Assembly: GCA_903916245.1 (NCBI GenBank) | Contig: CAIWVZ010000038.1 | Span: 1 to 53,038, forward strand | Direction: 5' to 3' | From: an uncultured Planctomycetota bacterium | GTDB taxonomy: Bacteria; Planctomycetota; GCA-002687715; CAIWVZ01 | DNA length: 53,038 nt | Shown: piece by piece, positions 17,885-27,377 of the stretch | Layout of the letters: every line of letters starts with the position of its first letter | Numbering within the stretch: the stretch's first letter is position 1 | The notes under the pieces: model-generated | What the model was told of the DNA's origin: nothing | Seen by the model: only the letters and a program-made list of their open reading frames with translations | Database searches by the model: none | Made by a program: the position numbers and the translations under genes

Positions 17885-19741
17885 ATGCGATCCCTCTCTC
17901 GACACCTCGCGGGCCTGCTCGTCGCCACGGCCTCGCTGTCCGCCCAGTTCCCCGCTACGTCCGCGACGAACGCGCCCATCGCGAACGCGTCGGGCGACCA
18001 AGCCGTGCCGAAACTGGCGGTCACCGCCGACGGCGGCTCGTGGATCGCTTGGTTCGACGGGAGCGTCGGCGGGTATGCGGTCCGCATCCAACGGCTCGAT
18101 CGCAACGGCTACGAGCAGTTCCCCCACAACGGGCTCCTCGTGAGTTCGAACCCGCAGTCCACGTCGTTGGTGGACTGGGATCTCATCACGGACTCGTCGG
18201 GGAACGCGGTTCTCACGTTCACCGACACGCGTGCGGGAGGCGATCTCGACGTCTACGCCTACCGCATCTCGCCTTCGGGACAGTTCCTTTGGGGAGCCAA
18301 CGGCATCGCCCTGTCGAACGACGCGCATTACGAAGCGAATCCCGTCGTCGCTGAAATGACGGACGGGTCGTTCGTGTTCGCGTGGATGCGTTCGGTCACG
18401 GGCGCGGTGGCGCGCCTCGGTGTTCAGCGCCTCGATCCGTCGGGACTGCCGCAACTCGGGGCGAACGGCATGGAAATCTTCGGCGGAACCACCGACGACC
18501 CGGGTTTCGTGGGCATCGTTCCGTCGGTCAACGGGCACTTCATCCTCGCGTGGATTCGCGACATCACGCCGTTCTCCGCCCCGCGACATCTTTGGGCGCA
18601 ACGCTACGACTCCGCGGGGACCCCGCAGTGGGGTACGGCCCCCGTGCAGGTCTTCAATTCCTCGGCCCTCCCCATCGCCTACAAGCCCGACATGATTCCG
18701 GACGGGTCGGGCGGCGCGTGGCTCGCGTGGCACGTCAGCGTCGGATCGTTCTATCAGTCCCGCGTACAGAGACTCGATGTCGCGGGCGCCGAAGTGTTCG
18801 CGCACAACGGCGTCGAAATCTCTCTCGAACCGAACCGCTCCGATTTTAATCCGTCGATCGTTCCGCTCGCGGGGACGGGCGATGTGATCGTCTTCTACAA
18901 CAAGCGCGACGCGGGTCAGGCGCAGTGGGGCATCGGCGGTCAACGCGTGACCGCGACCGGTTCGCTGGCTTGGGGCACGAACGGGATCGAATACGTCCCC
19001 TTCGACTCGACGGTGGAAGAAGTGCCGCGCGCGGTGGCGACGTCGAACGGCGCCATGTGTTTCGTGGAGCAGGGCGTTCCGGGGCAAAACGCGGGAGTCA
19101 ACGGTCTCGTGGGTTTCCGCGTCGACGGCGCGGGCACTCCGCTGTGGACGCCGACGGTATTGACCGTCGCCGCGACCCCGAGCGGGAAAGACAAGTTGCG
19201 CGTCGCCCCGGTTCCGGGCGACGGCGCCGTCCTCGTTTGGAACGATTCACGTACGGACATCAACGACGTCTACGCTCAAAGCGTCCGAGGCGACGGTGGT
19301 CTCGGTCCGCTTCCGGCGTCGTTCACCGCCTACGGATGCGGCCTCAATCCGTCGAATTCGTTGACCCTCGTCGGCGGCGCACCGTCCATCGGCGGCGGAT
19401 TCAGCCTCGCCGTCGTCGATCCGACCGCGTCGTTCGCGCCGGGAGCCTCGACGTTCCTCGCTCTCGCCGCATTGCCGCCGGTCGGTTTCCCGTGCGGGAT
19501 CCCCCTCGGAAACACCGGCATGGCACCCGGAACCACGGGAGAACTTCTCGTCGATCTCGGCACGTTGCTCGTTCCGCTGATCGGAGGAAGTCCCTACGGG
19601 ACAACGCCTTCGACATTCGGATTGACGGTCCCCGCCCTCCCGTGGCTCGTCGGCATCGACGTGTTCTCGCAGGCCGCGGTGATCGACGCGGCGGGCCGCG
19701 TCGGTCTGACGCAAGGCGGCGTGATCCACATCGGCCCCTGA
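17885..19741 (+). CDS. Large secreted protein with repeated beta motifs and type-1 C-terminal domain
   Basis: 618 aa. Signal peptide MRSLSRHLAGLLVATASLSAQ. The central part (about residues 40-480) has recurring segments of the type RLD..G...WG.NG(I/V)E(I/L), for example NGIALSNDAHYEANPVV, LGANGMEIFGG, FAHNGVEISLEP and WGTNGIEYVPF. This is consistent with a beta-propeller or similar blade repeat. The last about 130 residues (from YGCGLNPSNSLTLVGG to VIHIGP) match a C-terminal module also seen in the proteins at 35687 and, more weakly, 24672. No catalytic motif was recognised. Function unknown; surface or extracellular location inferred from the signal peptide. Confidence 0.85.
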   Translation: MRSLSRHLAGLLVATASLSAQFPATSATNAPIANASGDQAVPKLAVTADGGSWIAWFDGSVGGYAVRIQRLDRNGYEQFPHNGLLVSSNPQSTSLVDWDLITDSSGNAVLTFTDTRAGGDLDVYAYRISPSGQFLWGANGIALSNDAHYEANPVVAEMTDGSFVFAWMRSVTGAVARLGVQRLDPSGLPQLGANGMEIFGGTTDDPGFVGIVPSVNGHFILAWIRDITPFSAPRHLWAQRYDSAGTPQWGTAPVQVFNSSALPIAYKPDMIPDGSGGAWLAWHVSVGSFYQSRVQRLDVAGAEVFAHNGVEISLEPNRSDFNPSIVPLAGTGDVIVFYNKRDAGQAQWGIGGQRVTATGSLAWGTNGIEYVPFDSTVEEVPRAVATSNGAMCFVEQGVPGQNAGVNGLVGFRVDGAGTPLWTPTVLTVAATPSGKDKLRVAPVPGDGAVLVWNDSRTDINDVYAQSVRGDGGLGPLPASFTAYGCGLNPSNSLTLVGGAPSIGGGFSLAVVDPTASFAPGASTFLALAALPPVGFPCGIPLGNTGMAPGTTGELLVDLGTLLVPLIGGSPYGTTPSTFGLTVPALPWLVGIDVFSQAAVIDAAGRVGLTQGGVIHIGP

Positions 19742-19819
19742 GGAACGCGGTCGACTTCCCACACGACGGCGGTGGATGAAGCTTCGGCGGATATCATGAC
19801 GGTCCATCGGAGTCCCACC

Positions 19820-20806
19820 ATGTCGACGCGCTTCCTCGCCGCCGCCCTGCTCGCCGCGGGCGCCATCGCCGCTCAAACGCCCTACGTCTTCCACCCGGAC
19901 GACAACACGACGGCGTACACGGCCCCCATCAACAACTTCCCGTGGTACACGACCACCACGGGATACCGCGCTCAGACGATCTTCCCCGCTTCGGCACTGT
20001 TGAACGTCGCGGGCGACATCACGTCGATCGCTCCGTTCCTCGGCGTCTCCACCCCGGCCGGGACGGCGACGGTTACGTACACGGTGATTCAAGTCACGAT
20101 CGGTCGTGCGGCGTCCCCCACGCTGACCACGACCTTCGCGAACAACATCGTTCCCGGGACGGGCGTGCAGGTGTTGAATCTCACGAACCTCACCGTCAAC
20201 TCGCCGGTCAACGGGTGGTACGACATTCCGCTTCAGATCCCCTTCACCTACACGGGCGGGGATCTCGTGCTCGACGTCACCACGCAGGTTCCTTCCGCGG
20301 TCTACTTCTCATCGTCCGTCGGCGGTTCGACCGCCCCCGTCCCCCGTCTGACGGCGTCGGGTCTCGCGCCGGTGACGGGCAGCGTCTCGACGTCCGGAGG
20401 AACGAAGTACCGCCTCGGCTACAACCCGATCAACCGACTGATCGCGTCGACCATGGGCAACGGCGCGGGCGATCTCACGCTCGCCGTGCAGAATCTCGTC
20501 CCCAATGCGACGGAGGGCTTCCTCCTCATCTCGACCGACGCGACCCATCCGCTCGGGACCGGCCCGATGTTGGGGCTGTGGCCGGACGCCCTCACTTGGC
20601 AGATCGTGATGGAACCGTTGGCGCTCGGCAGCCCGTTCCATTTCCCCTGCAACACCGGGTTCGGGCTTTTCCCCGACCAGCCCCTCTCCGTCCCTGCGGG
20701 ATCGCTTTCGTTCCTCGCGGGGCAGTCGTGGGACTTCGGGTTCGCCGTCTTCGCGCCGGGGTTCAACTACCTCGGCCGATCCCCGGTCAACCGCGTCGTG
20801 TGGTGA
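19820..20806 (+). CDS. Secreted hypothetical protein with type-2 C-terminal domain
   Basis: 328 aa. ATG at 19820, chosen over an in-frame ATG at 19772 because it begins the signal peptide MSTRFLAAALLAAGAIAAQ. The N-terminal half is a Thr/Val-rich beta region with YDIPLQIPFTYTGGDLVLDV. The C-terminal about 115 residues (GAGDLTLAVQNLVPNATEG onwards, with TGPMLGLWPDALTW) resemble the C-terminus of the next gene. No enzyme motif found. Probably extracellular or surface-associated. An intrinsic terminator follows the gene. Confidence 0.82.
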   Translation: MSTRFLAAALLAAGAIAAQTPYVFHPDDNTTAYTAPINNFPWYTTTTGYRAQTIFPASALLNVAGDITSIAPFLGVSTPAGTATVTYTVIQVTIGRAASPTLTTTFANNIVPGTGVQVLNLTNLTVNSPVNGWYDIPLQIPFTYTGGDLVLDVTTQVPSAVYFSSSVGGSTAPVPRLTASGLAPVTGSVSTSGGTKYRLGYNPINRLIASTMGNGAGDLTLAVQNLVPNATEGFLLISTDATHPLGTGPMLGLWPDALTWQIVMEPLALGSPFHFPCNTGFGLFPDQPLSVPAGSLSFLAGQSWDFGFAVFAPGFNYLGRSPVNRVVW

Positions 20807-20839
20807 TCGACGCCGATCGCCTCCCCATGAAGGGGAAAC

Positions 20840-20877
20840 AAGGCCCCGTCGCCTCGCGGCAGCGGGGCTTTTCCTTT
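20840..20877 (+). terminator. Rho-independent terminator after the 19820 gene
   Basis: Stem 20840-20848 (AAGGCCCCG) pairs with 20863-20871 (CGGGGCTTT) over 9 positions including one G-T pair. The loop is 14 bases, and TTTTCCTTT follows. It sits 34 bases after the stop codon, as expected for an intrinsic terminator. Confidence 0.75.
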
Positions 20878-20933
20878 ACTCTCGCAAACAGGCCGCCCGA
20901 CGGCGTGACCGCCTTCCCGATGGAGATCGCCCC

Positions 20934-22208
20934 ATGAAGACCCTCGCAATCGCCGCGCTCGTCATCACCGCGGCCGCCCACGCGCAGTTCTCCCAATCGC
21001 TCCCGAACGGTCTCCTGACCGCGGAGGGAAGTTCGTCGTCCTCGTATCCGTTCGCGACGGCGAATCCGAACTTTTGGCATTGGAACTACGACACGTCGAA
21101 CTTCGTCTCCACGGGGCCGATCCTCATCCACACCGTGTCGTTCCGTGCGAACGGCGGCGCGACCGCCAACGGCGGCACCCTGCCGATCGAACTCACGATG
21201 TGCTCGTCCTTGGTCGATTGGTCGACGACCGGAAGCACGACGTCCTACGCCGCCGTGATGGATACCGACGCCACCCTCGTCTTCTCGGGCAACGTCACGT
21301 TCCCGGCGGGGACGAACACGACGCCCGCGGCATGGATCCCGGTCACGCTTCAGACCCCGTTTCTCTACGATCCGACGCTCGGGAAAGACTTCATCCTTCA
21401 AATCAAATCCGCCGGTCCGAACGCGGCGGTCATGTCCGCGATCGATCTCCACTCCGGCGGCAGCGCTCAGCGCTACGGCAGCCAAACCAGCGCCACGCTC
21501 GCCGCGGCGAACTTCGCGAACACCAACATCGTCGGCGTCTGCAAGATCGACTACACGCCGCCCGCGGGGCTCTTCACGTCGTTTACCGCGACGCCCCTCG
21601 TCGGACGCGCACCGCTGACCGTCCAGTTCACGAACACGACGTGGACGAGCGATCCGAGTGGTGTGACGAGTTTCGCCTGGGACTTCGACGGTGATTCGAT
21701 CGTCGATTCCACACTCCCGAACCCCATCCACACGTACCTGACCCCCGGCCCGCAAACGGTCACGCTGACGACGACGGACACGATCCACTCGCCGAACACG
21801 CTGACACGCCCCAACCTGATCAACGTCCAGCAGTATCTGTTCTCGGCGGTGACGTCGGGGGGTGGTCTCGGCGACCTTATTCTCACGGGAGTTCCGGGTC
21901 TCGGTGCCCCGACGTCGACGGAAGGCTACACGTTCATCTCGTTCGCCATCCCGGCCGCCGTCGGCACGGGCCCCTTCTTCGGGTTGAGTCCGGATGCGGC
22001 GACTTGGTCGAGCTTCTCCTACGCCGCCGCTCCGGGATTCCCGTTGCACTACATCCGTGTTCCCGGTGTCTATCCGGAAGCACCGCTCGTCGCACCTCCG
22101 GGAACGTTTTCCGGGTTCACCGGCATCACGATCGATTTCGTCCAAGTCGGCGTCACGCCCGCGTTCGGACTCGCATTCGTGAGTAACGTGTCACGCGCGA
22201 CCTTCTGA
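20934..22208 (+). CDS. Secreted PKD-domain protein with type-2 C-terminal domain
   Basis: 424 aa. ATG at 20934 with GGAG 9 bases upstream. Signal peptide MKTLAIAALVITAAAHAQ. Residues about 20-200 form a beta domain related to that of the preceding gene (WIPVTLQTPFLYDPTLGKD against YDIPLQIPFTYTGGD). Residues about 213-300 are a PKD domain (GRAPLTVQFTNTT, TSFAWDFDGDSIVD, THTYL-like HTYLTPGPQTVTL). The C-terminal about 115 residues again carry GLGDLILTGVP, TGPFFGLSPDAATW and the closing FGLAFVSNVSR. Likely an adhesive or structural extracellular protein. It looks like a tandem paralogue of the 19820 gene with a PKD insertion. Confidence 0.85.
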   Translation: MKTLAIAALVITAAAHAQFSQSLPNGLLTAEGSSSSSYPFATANPNFWHWNYDTSNFVSTGPILIHTVSFRANGGATANGGTLPIELTMCSSLVDWSTTGSTTSYAAVMDTDATLVFSGNVTFPAGTNTTPAAWIPVTLQTPFLYDPTLGKDFILQIKSAGPNAAVMSAIDLHSGGSAQRYGSQTSATLAAANFANTNIVGVCKIDYTPPAGLFTSFTATPLVGRAPLTVQFTNTTWTSDPSGVTSFAWDFDGDSIVDSTLPNPIHTYLTPGPQTVTLTTTDTIHSPNTLTRPNLINVQQYLFSAVTSGGGLGDLILTGVPGLGAPTSTEGYTFISFAIPAAVGTGPFFGLSPDAATWSSFSYAAAPGFPLHYIRVPGVYPEAPLVAPPGTFSGFTGITIDFVQVGVTPAFGLAFVSNVSRATF

Positions 22209-22260
22209 AATCGCGGGTGCACGCGGTTGCCGTCGGCGCGGCGATCTGCCACCGTGCATC

Positions 22261-23610
22261 ATGCGATTTACCGATCTCGGGCTGCACGCGGACATCGTTC
22301 GGGGCATCAAGGACCTCGGCTATCAACGGCCGACGCCGATCCAGGAGTCCGCGATGCCCGCGGCCCTCGAGGGGAAAGATCTTCTCGCGTGCGCGGCGAC
22401 CGGCAGCGGCAAGACCGCCGCTTTCGTCGTTCCGATTCTCCAACGGCTGATCGCGAAGCCCCGGGCGGGGACCCGCGCTCTGATCCTGACGCCGACGCGC
22501 GAACTCGCGGCGCAAATCGCCGAGTCGATTTCCGAACTGGCCGTCCACACCCCGCTGTCGGGTGCCGCCATCTACGGGGGCGTGAGCATGGGCCCGCAGG
22601 AACACGCGCTGCGCACCGGCGTCGACATCATCGTCGCCACGCCGGGTCGTCTGCTCGATCACCTGCGTTTTCCCTACTGCAATTTCGAGCGTCTCGAAGT
22701 TCTCGTTCTCGACGAGGCCGATCGGATGCTCGACATGGGATTCCTCCCCGATATTCGTCGCATCCTGAAGCGCCTTCCGACGCGCCGTCAGACGTTGTTC
22801 TTCTCGGCCACCATGCCGCCGCCCATCGCCGAACTCTCGCGCGAAATGTTGCACGCGCCGACCATGATCGATCACGCGCGCCGCGCCGAACCGCCCGCGC
22901 TCATCGACCAACGCGCTTTCGCCGTCGACGGCACACGCAAGTCGGAGTTGCTCTACGACCTCATCACGAAGGGCGAGATCAAGGACGCGATCGTCTTCAC
23001 GCGAACCAAGGCCCGCACCAATCGACTCGCGGAGTTCCTCGAGAAGCGCGGAGTCGCCTGCGGCCGCCTCCACGGAAACCGTTCGCAACGTCAACGTGAA
23101 ACCGCCCTCGATCAGTTCAAATCGGGGAAGACCCGCATCCTCGTCGCCACCGACATCGCGGCGCGCGGAATCGACGTGCAACAACTCGGGCACGTGGTCA
23201 ACTTCGACGTTCCCCACGTCCCCGAAGACTACATCCATCGCGTAGGACGTACGGGTCGCGCGGGATCCGCGGGCGAAGCCATCACCTTCGTGTCTCCCGA
23301 AGAAGAGAAGGACTTTCGGGCCATCGAGCGCGCCATCGACCGCGTCGTCGAACGCATCCGGCACCTCGACTACACCCGTCCCTCGGCCGACGCGACGAAG
23401 CGTCCGCCCGCACGCGGCCCTCAACAAGCACCGCAACGCGCCCCGGCACGCGGCCCGCAGAGCGCGGCGCCCCGAGCGCCTGCGCGAAAGCCCGCCGAAA
23501 GCCCGCGCCCGTTCTTCCACAAGGGAGTTTCGGAGCGTCCGACGGGTCGTGCCGTGACGCGAACCCATGGACGTTCGGGCGGCGGCCCGCGGCGTCGGCG
23601 TTCGCGCTGA
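22261..23610 (+). CDS. rhlE: DEAD-box ATP-dependent RNA helicase, RhlE type
   Basis: 449 aa. All helicase motifs are present in order: Q motif YQRPTPIQ, motif I AATGSGKT, Ia PTRELAAQ, Ib TPGRLLD, motif II DEAD (VLDEADRMLDMGF), motif III SAT, IV IVFTRTK, V TDIAARGID and VI HRVGRTGR. The C-terminal tail (from about residue 375) is basic and Arg/Pro/Ala-rich, typical of RhlE RNA-binding tails. It unwinds RNA in ribosome assembly or RNA decay in the cytoplasm. It starts 52 bases after the PKD gene and converges on fkbM with 10 bases between stops. Confidence 0.95.
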   Translation: MRFTDLGLHADIVRGIKDLGYQRPTPIQESAMPAALEGKDLLACAATGSGKTAAFVVPILQRLIAKPRAGTRALILTPTRELAAQIAESISELAVHTPLSGAAIYGGVSMGPQEHALRTGVDIIVATPGRLLDHLRFPYCNFERLEVLVLDEADRMLDMGFLPDIRRILKRLPTRRQTLFFSATMPPPIAELSREMLHAPTMIDHARRAEPPALIDQRAFAVDGTRKSELLYDLITKGEIKDAIVFTRTKARTNRLAEFLEKRGVACGRLHGNRSQRQRETALDQFKSGKTRILVATDIAARGIDVQQLGHVVNFDVPHVPEDYIHRVGRTGRAGSAGEAITFVSPEEEKDFRAIERAIDRVVERIRHLDYTRPSADATKRPPARGPQQAPQRAPARGPQSAAPRAPARKPAESPRPFFHKGVSERPTGRAVTRTHGRSGGGPRRRRSR

Positions 23611-23620
23611 CGCCGAACGA

Positions 23621-24598
23621 TCAGTTCGCTCCGACCCGCTCCGTCGTCGTCGACACCGAAACGTCGTCGCGCGTCGGAGCGACCTTCATCGCCCGACCGG
23701 GTTCGGCCAGTAGATTGACGTAGTCGTCGCGCTGCGTGAAGCGTTTCATGAATGCGTCGACGTCCCCCAACGGCCGGGCTTCTCCCGTCGATTCGTCGAC
23801 GATCGACAATCCGTATCCCAGATGTTCGAAGAGTCGGAGCACGTCCTCCGGTACGTCCCCCGCGGCACGGATCCACGCGGGCATGAATTCGAGCAACACG
23901 GTCGGCTGGTCGTGGCGCAACGTTCCGAGCATCCCGCGCAACGCCTTCGCTTCCCAACCTTCGATATCGATCTTCACCAGCGTCACCCGACCGATGCCCG
24001 ACCGCTCGACGATGGCGTCGACGGGCAACACCGGGACCGTCTCGACACCCTCGGATCCCTTGAACCCGACGAGAGAGTGCTGGCCCTTGTTGTTCGGATC
24101 GAGGTGTAGGTCCGCGGATCCGACGGTTGCGCCGACGGCGGCCCGAACGACGGACACGTTGGCGAATCCGTTCATTTTGACCGACGCGTCCAACAACGTC
24201 GCGTTCTCGGTGTTGGGTTCAACGCTGACGACACGGCCGCGTGTCGCGCCGCCCGCCGCCACCACCGAGTAGAGCCCGATGTTCGCGCCGATATCGAGGA
24301 CGCGCGATTCGGGCCGCAGGAGGCGACGCCAGCACGCGAGTGACCCGGTTTCATAACTGTTCAGCGCGAGAGCCCCCGAGACCACGGGATCGTCTCGGTT
24401 CAGAATCAGCACCCCTTCGGGCAATGAAACGCTCGAAGGAATAATCCGCCGCAAGATGAAATGCGCGGCGGCACGCATGGGCCGCGGCTTGAGGATGGTC
24501 TTGTAGATGACCATGGGTGCGGTCGCGGGAAGCACCGAAAGCACGCGGGACACGATTCCCCGCAACACCGATCCGAACGTCGTCGTCGCACCCGCCAT
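23621..24598 (-). CDS. FkbM-family SAM-dependent methyltransferase
   Basis: 325 aa from the ATG at 24596-24598; a GTG six bases upstream is possible. SAM-binding motif I SRVLDIGANIGLYSVVAAGG, then VVSVEPNTENATLL, VTLVKIDIEGWEAKALRG and TVLLEFMPAWI, the FkbM arrangement. Family members methylate sugars, polyketides or glycopeptides. The first about 60 residues are moderately hydrophobic and could contact the membrane. A perfect hairpin overlaps its Shine-Dalgarno AAGG (24607-24631), which suggests translational control or read-through protection. Confidence 0.87.
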   Translation of the reverse strand: MAGATTTFGSVLRGIVSRVLSVLPATAPMVIYKTILKPRPMRAAAHFILRRIIPSSVSLPEGVLILNRDDPVVSGALALNSYETGSLACWRRLLRPESRVLDIGANIGLYSVVAAGGATRGRVVSVEPNTENATLLDASVKMNGFANVSVVRAAVGATVGSADLHLDPNNKGQHSLVGFKGSEGVETVPVLPVDAIVERSGIGRVTLVKIDIEGWEAKALRGMLGTLRHDQPTVLLEFMPAWIRAAGDVPEDVLRLFEHLGYGLSIVDESTGEARPLGDVDAFMKRFTQRDDYVNLLAEPGRAMKVAPTRDDVSVSTTTERVGAN

Positions 24599-24606
24599 AA
24601 CCACCG

Positions 24607-24631
24607 CCTTGCCGCACGCCGTGCGGCAAGG
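24607..24631 (-). promoter_or_regulatory. Perfect 11-bp hairpin covering the fkbM ribosome-binding site
   Basis: CCTTGCCGCAC at 24607-24617 and GTGCGGCAAGG at 24621-24631 are exact reverse complements around a 3-base loop. On the minus strand the 3' arm ends in AAGG, which is the only Shine-Dalgarno-like sequence, placed 8 bases before the ATG at 24598. Pairing would hide it. It could also end transcription from the upstream gene, but no T-run follows. Confidence 0.75.
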
Positions 24632-24671
24632 TTCTCATCGGTCGATTCGGCGAAGGGCGTTTAGGTTCCGA

Positions 24672-26294
24672 TCAAAGCACCGTAATCGTCAACGGCGGCG
24701 AAATGTTTCCCACACCGGTCGGATTGGAGGCGTCGACGACGACGAGAGCCGCGTGAAAGACGATCCCGGCGAGCGACGGCACCGCGGGAATCGCGATGAA
24801 CCCTTGCGCCAGTCCCGCGGAATCCAAGGTCCCGACGTTGCCGACGAAAACTCCGTTGCCGGGCGACAAAGAGAGTTGCAGGAGAAAGTCGTAGTTGAGC
24901 GGAATCACCCGAGCGTCGGCGAGCGGAATCCCGGGTTGTGTCCCCGCCGCGAAACCGACGACGAAAGGAAGGTTCGCGTCGGAGGGACTGGAGCAATTGA
25001 ACGTCGCCAACGACCCGACCGTCGCCGGCGTCGCCAACGCGACGTTCGCCCCGCCCGCGGCTCCGATGCGCTGGAACATGTAGGCGTAGGGACCGGGTGC
25101 GGCGCCGTCACGCCACGTGACGTCGATCATGCCGCCCGTCCGGTTCGAGACCGGATACAGGGTGCCCCGGATCGCGGGAAGGTAATAGGCGTGACTCGCC
25201 GTCGTCGCGGGGCGCAAATCCAACACCGGTGTGAAGGTCGCGTCGCCGAGGTTCTTCTCCGCAAGTCGCAACGGACCGCCCGCGGAGAGATCGCGGTAGA
25301 CGGTCGAGCATTTCCCCGTCGTTTCGTCGGCGGCGATCGAGAAGATGAAGTAGTTGGCGATGTTGGTGTACTGCGCGGACGTCGCGGAGAAGAGCGGGGT
25401 CGACGGCGACCAAACGCCGTTCGGGTCGCGACGCAGGTAATTGAATCCCCATGTCGAACCCGCGGCCGCGTCGACGACGACGATGGCATGGACGTATCCG
25501 AGGTCGTCGGCCGCGAGCATTCCGTAATAGTCGTTGGTGGGCGTCGTGTTCCCGAGGATGGTGGTCGTCGTCGCCCACCCCGATGCGGGGTTGTAGACGC
25601 GGTGTTCGATATTTCCGGAACCGACTCCTCGGTAGAAGGCGGCGTGGATCTGTCCGGCGGCGTCGACCGTGATGCGGGTGTTTTGCGCACTTCCCGACGG
25701 GCTGATCGCGCCGACGTCCGTGAACGTATTCCCGGCGGCCGATGGAGCGGTGCTCTTCAAGAGTTTCTCCACCCACGACGTGGCCCCGTGCGCAACCAAC
25801 CAAATCGTGTCCGACGCGTCCGCGATGACGTCGAGTGCCGCCGTGCGTGACGTGACCGCGGCCCCGGTCACGCTTCCCACGATAAGCGTTGGCGAGACGA
25901 CGTTGGTCGTCGGGTCGTAGTTCCGGTAGTACTGCTGGTAGTAGGACGGGTAGTAGTACCGTCCCCACGTCGCGTGAAGTTTTCCGGTTCCATCGACGCA
26001 CAGCGCGCAGACGTTGACGAGATTCGTTCCATTCAAACCCGAGGCCGCATCGTTGAAGACGACGGTGCTCGAAGTCCACGTCGCCCCGCCGTCGAGGCTC
26101 GATTGAAGAACGAGGGGCCGGTCGCCCCCCGCGACGTCGACCATCGAAAGCGTCCACAACCGCCCGGATCCATCCCGAACCAAGTTCCGGGCGTTGTATC
26201 CGGTTCCCGCCGTCGTCGATTGTTGAAGGATGGCCTGCGCCGCGACGGGCAGGGCCATGAATACGACGACCGCGACAACAGTGCGCAACGACAT
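24672..26294 (-). CDS. Secreted sialidase/BNR-like protein with C-terminal beta module
   Basis: 540 aa. ATG at 26292-26294 with GAGGAG upstream. Signal peptide MSLRTVVAVVVFMALPVAAQ. Residues about 25-410 resemble a beta-propeller of BNR/sialidase type: SSLDGGATWTSS, VDGTGKLHATWGRYY, DASDTIWLVAHG, VDAAGQIHAAFYRG and DDLGYVHAIVV. I could not identify the sialidase catalytic Arg triad with confidence, so enzymatic activity is not claimed. The last about 125 residues (GSLATFNCSS to LTITVL) resemble the type-1 C-terminal module of the proteins at 17885 and 35687, with the IPAVPSLAGIVF segment as the clearest match. Confidence 0.8.
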   Translation of the reverse strand: MSLRTVVAVVVFMALPVAAQAILQQSTTAGTGYNARNLVRDGSGRLWTLSMVDVAGGDRPLVLQSSLDGGATWTSSTVVFNDAASGLNGTNLVNVCALCVDGTGKLHATWGRYYYPSYYQQYYRNYDPTTNVVSPTLIVGSVTGAAVTSRTAALDVIADASDTIWLVAHGATSWVEKLLKSTAPSAAGNTFTDVGAISPSGSAQNTRITVDAAGQIHAAFYRGVGSGNIEHRVYNPASGWATTTTILGNTTPTNDYYGMLAADDLGYVHAIVVVDAAAGSTWGFNYLRRDPNGVWSPSTPLFSATSAQYTNIANYFIFSIAADETTGKCSTVYRDLSAGGPLRLAEKNLGDATFTPVLDLRPATTASHAYYLPAIRGTLYPVSNRTGGMIDVTWRDGAAPGPYAYMFQRIGAAGGANVALATPATVGSLATFNCSSPSDANLPFVVGFAAGTQPGIPLADARVIPLNYDFLLQLSLSPGNGVFVGNVGTLDSAGLAQGFIAIPAVPSLAGIVFHAALVVVDASNPTGVGNISPPLTITVL

Positions 26295-26432
26295 GGGGAA
26301 TCTCCTCGTCCGCGTTCCGATACTCGTTCCGACGCCGACGGCGCGAAACGGTGCGTCGACGATCCTAGTCCCGCACTCGCCCGACTGCCAACTCGCCCAC
26401 CGTGATTTCGGAGCGTCCCGTCCCGACCCGGT

Positions 26433-27377
26433 TCATTCGGAATCGAGGGCCCCGTCGACGGGCGCCGATCGGCGGACCACCGCGACGTCTTGCCACCCAC
26501 GCAATCCCCCGACCGCGTAGTCGACCACTTCCAAAGATGCGCGCCGGCATGCCTCTTCGAAACAATCCTTCGAAACGTAGGTCAGTCCATAATCGTCGCC
26601 GGCTCGTGCCGCGTCGAGTTCTTCCCTTCCATAAGGACGATAAACGAAGCGCCGATCGCCGAGTTCGTCCGCCAACGTGTTCGCCTCTTCGGATGAGAAC
26701 TTGAAGTAACGCTGCAGGACGGCGTTCGTGGCGACGTACCGGAGAGACCACTCACCGTGAAGCGTCACGATGCCGACTCCTCGCGACGCAAGCGCGCCCG
26801 CCACCTTCATCAACCAGGCATCGAAGCAGGACGACGAAAGGTGGGTGAACACCGAGACGGCGAGAACACACTCGTAGCCCCGACCGATGTCCGCCACCTC
26901 GGCATCGGACGGAATACGAAACGACCTCAATTCGGGAAGGTGTTCGCCGCACCACGCGACATGGTCGGGATTCGTATCCGCGAGCGCGACGCGTAGACTC
27001 GATGCGTTCATCAAGTGTCGGCTCACACGACCGCAGCCCCCTCCGAGATCGAGCAATCGACGAGGCTCGTCACGATGCACGAGTGGTACGTACCTTCCGA
27101 GGATCTCGATCACCATGCGTGCGTCGACGAGTCCGGTCCAAAGAAACATGGCCGGGTCCACGTCCGCCACGATGCTGCGCAGAGCGTCCGGAGGGATCGG
27201 CGGGATCGCGTCCGCCTCGCACGCCTCGGCAAGGGGGGCGACCGCACCCCACATCTCTTCGAGCCGACACCCCAAGATGAGTTTGGCGATCTTCCATCCG
27301 GGATCGGCACCGCACTTCGATTCCATGAGGCGCCGGGACGACTCCGACAAGAGACTCTCGATCGGTTGGGGTTCCAT
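26433..27377 (-). CDS. Class I SAM-dependent methyltransferase
   Basis: 314 aa; ATG at 27375-27377. A long N-terminal helix region (about 100 residues) precedes the Rossmann-type methyltransferase core: RRLLDLGGGCGRVSRHL (motif I), VALADTNPDHVAWC (motif II acidic end), CVLAVSVFTHLSSSCFDAWL (motif IV region) and GVGIVTLHGEWS. Substrate unknown; the fold variant is common in glycan or small-molecule methylation. No SD is visible upstream. It is the last gene before the accessory region. Confidence 0.82.
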   Translation of the reverse strand: MEPQPIESLLSESSRRLMESKCGADPGWKIAKLILGCRLEEMWGAVAPLAEACEADAIPPIPPDALRSIVADVDPAMFLWTGLVDARMVIEILGRYVPLVHRDEPRRLLDLGGGCGRVSRHLMNASSLRVALADTNPDHVAWCGEHLPELRSFRIPSDAEVADIGRGYECVLAVSVFTHLSSSCFDAWLMKVAGALASRGVGIVTLHGEWSLRYVATNAVLQRYFKFSSEEANTLADELGDRRFVYRPYGREELDAARAGDDYGLTYVSKDCFEEACRRASLEVVDYAVGGLRGWQDVAVVRRSAPVDGALDSE

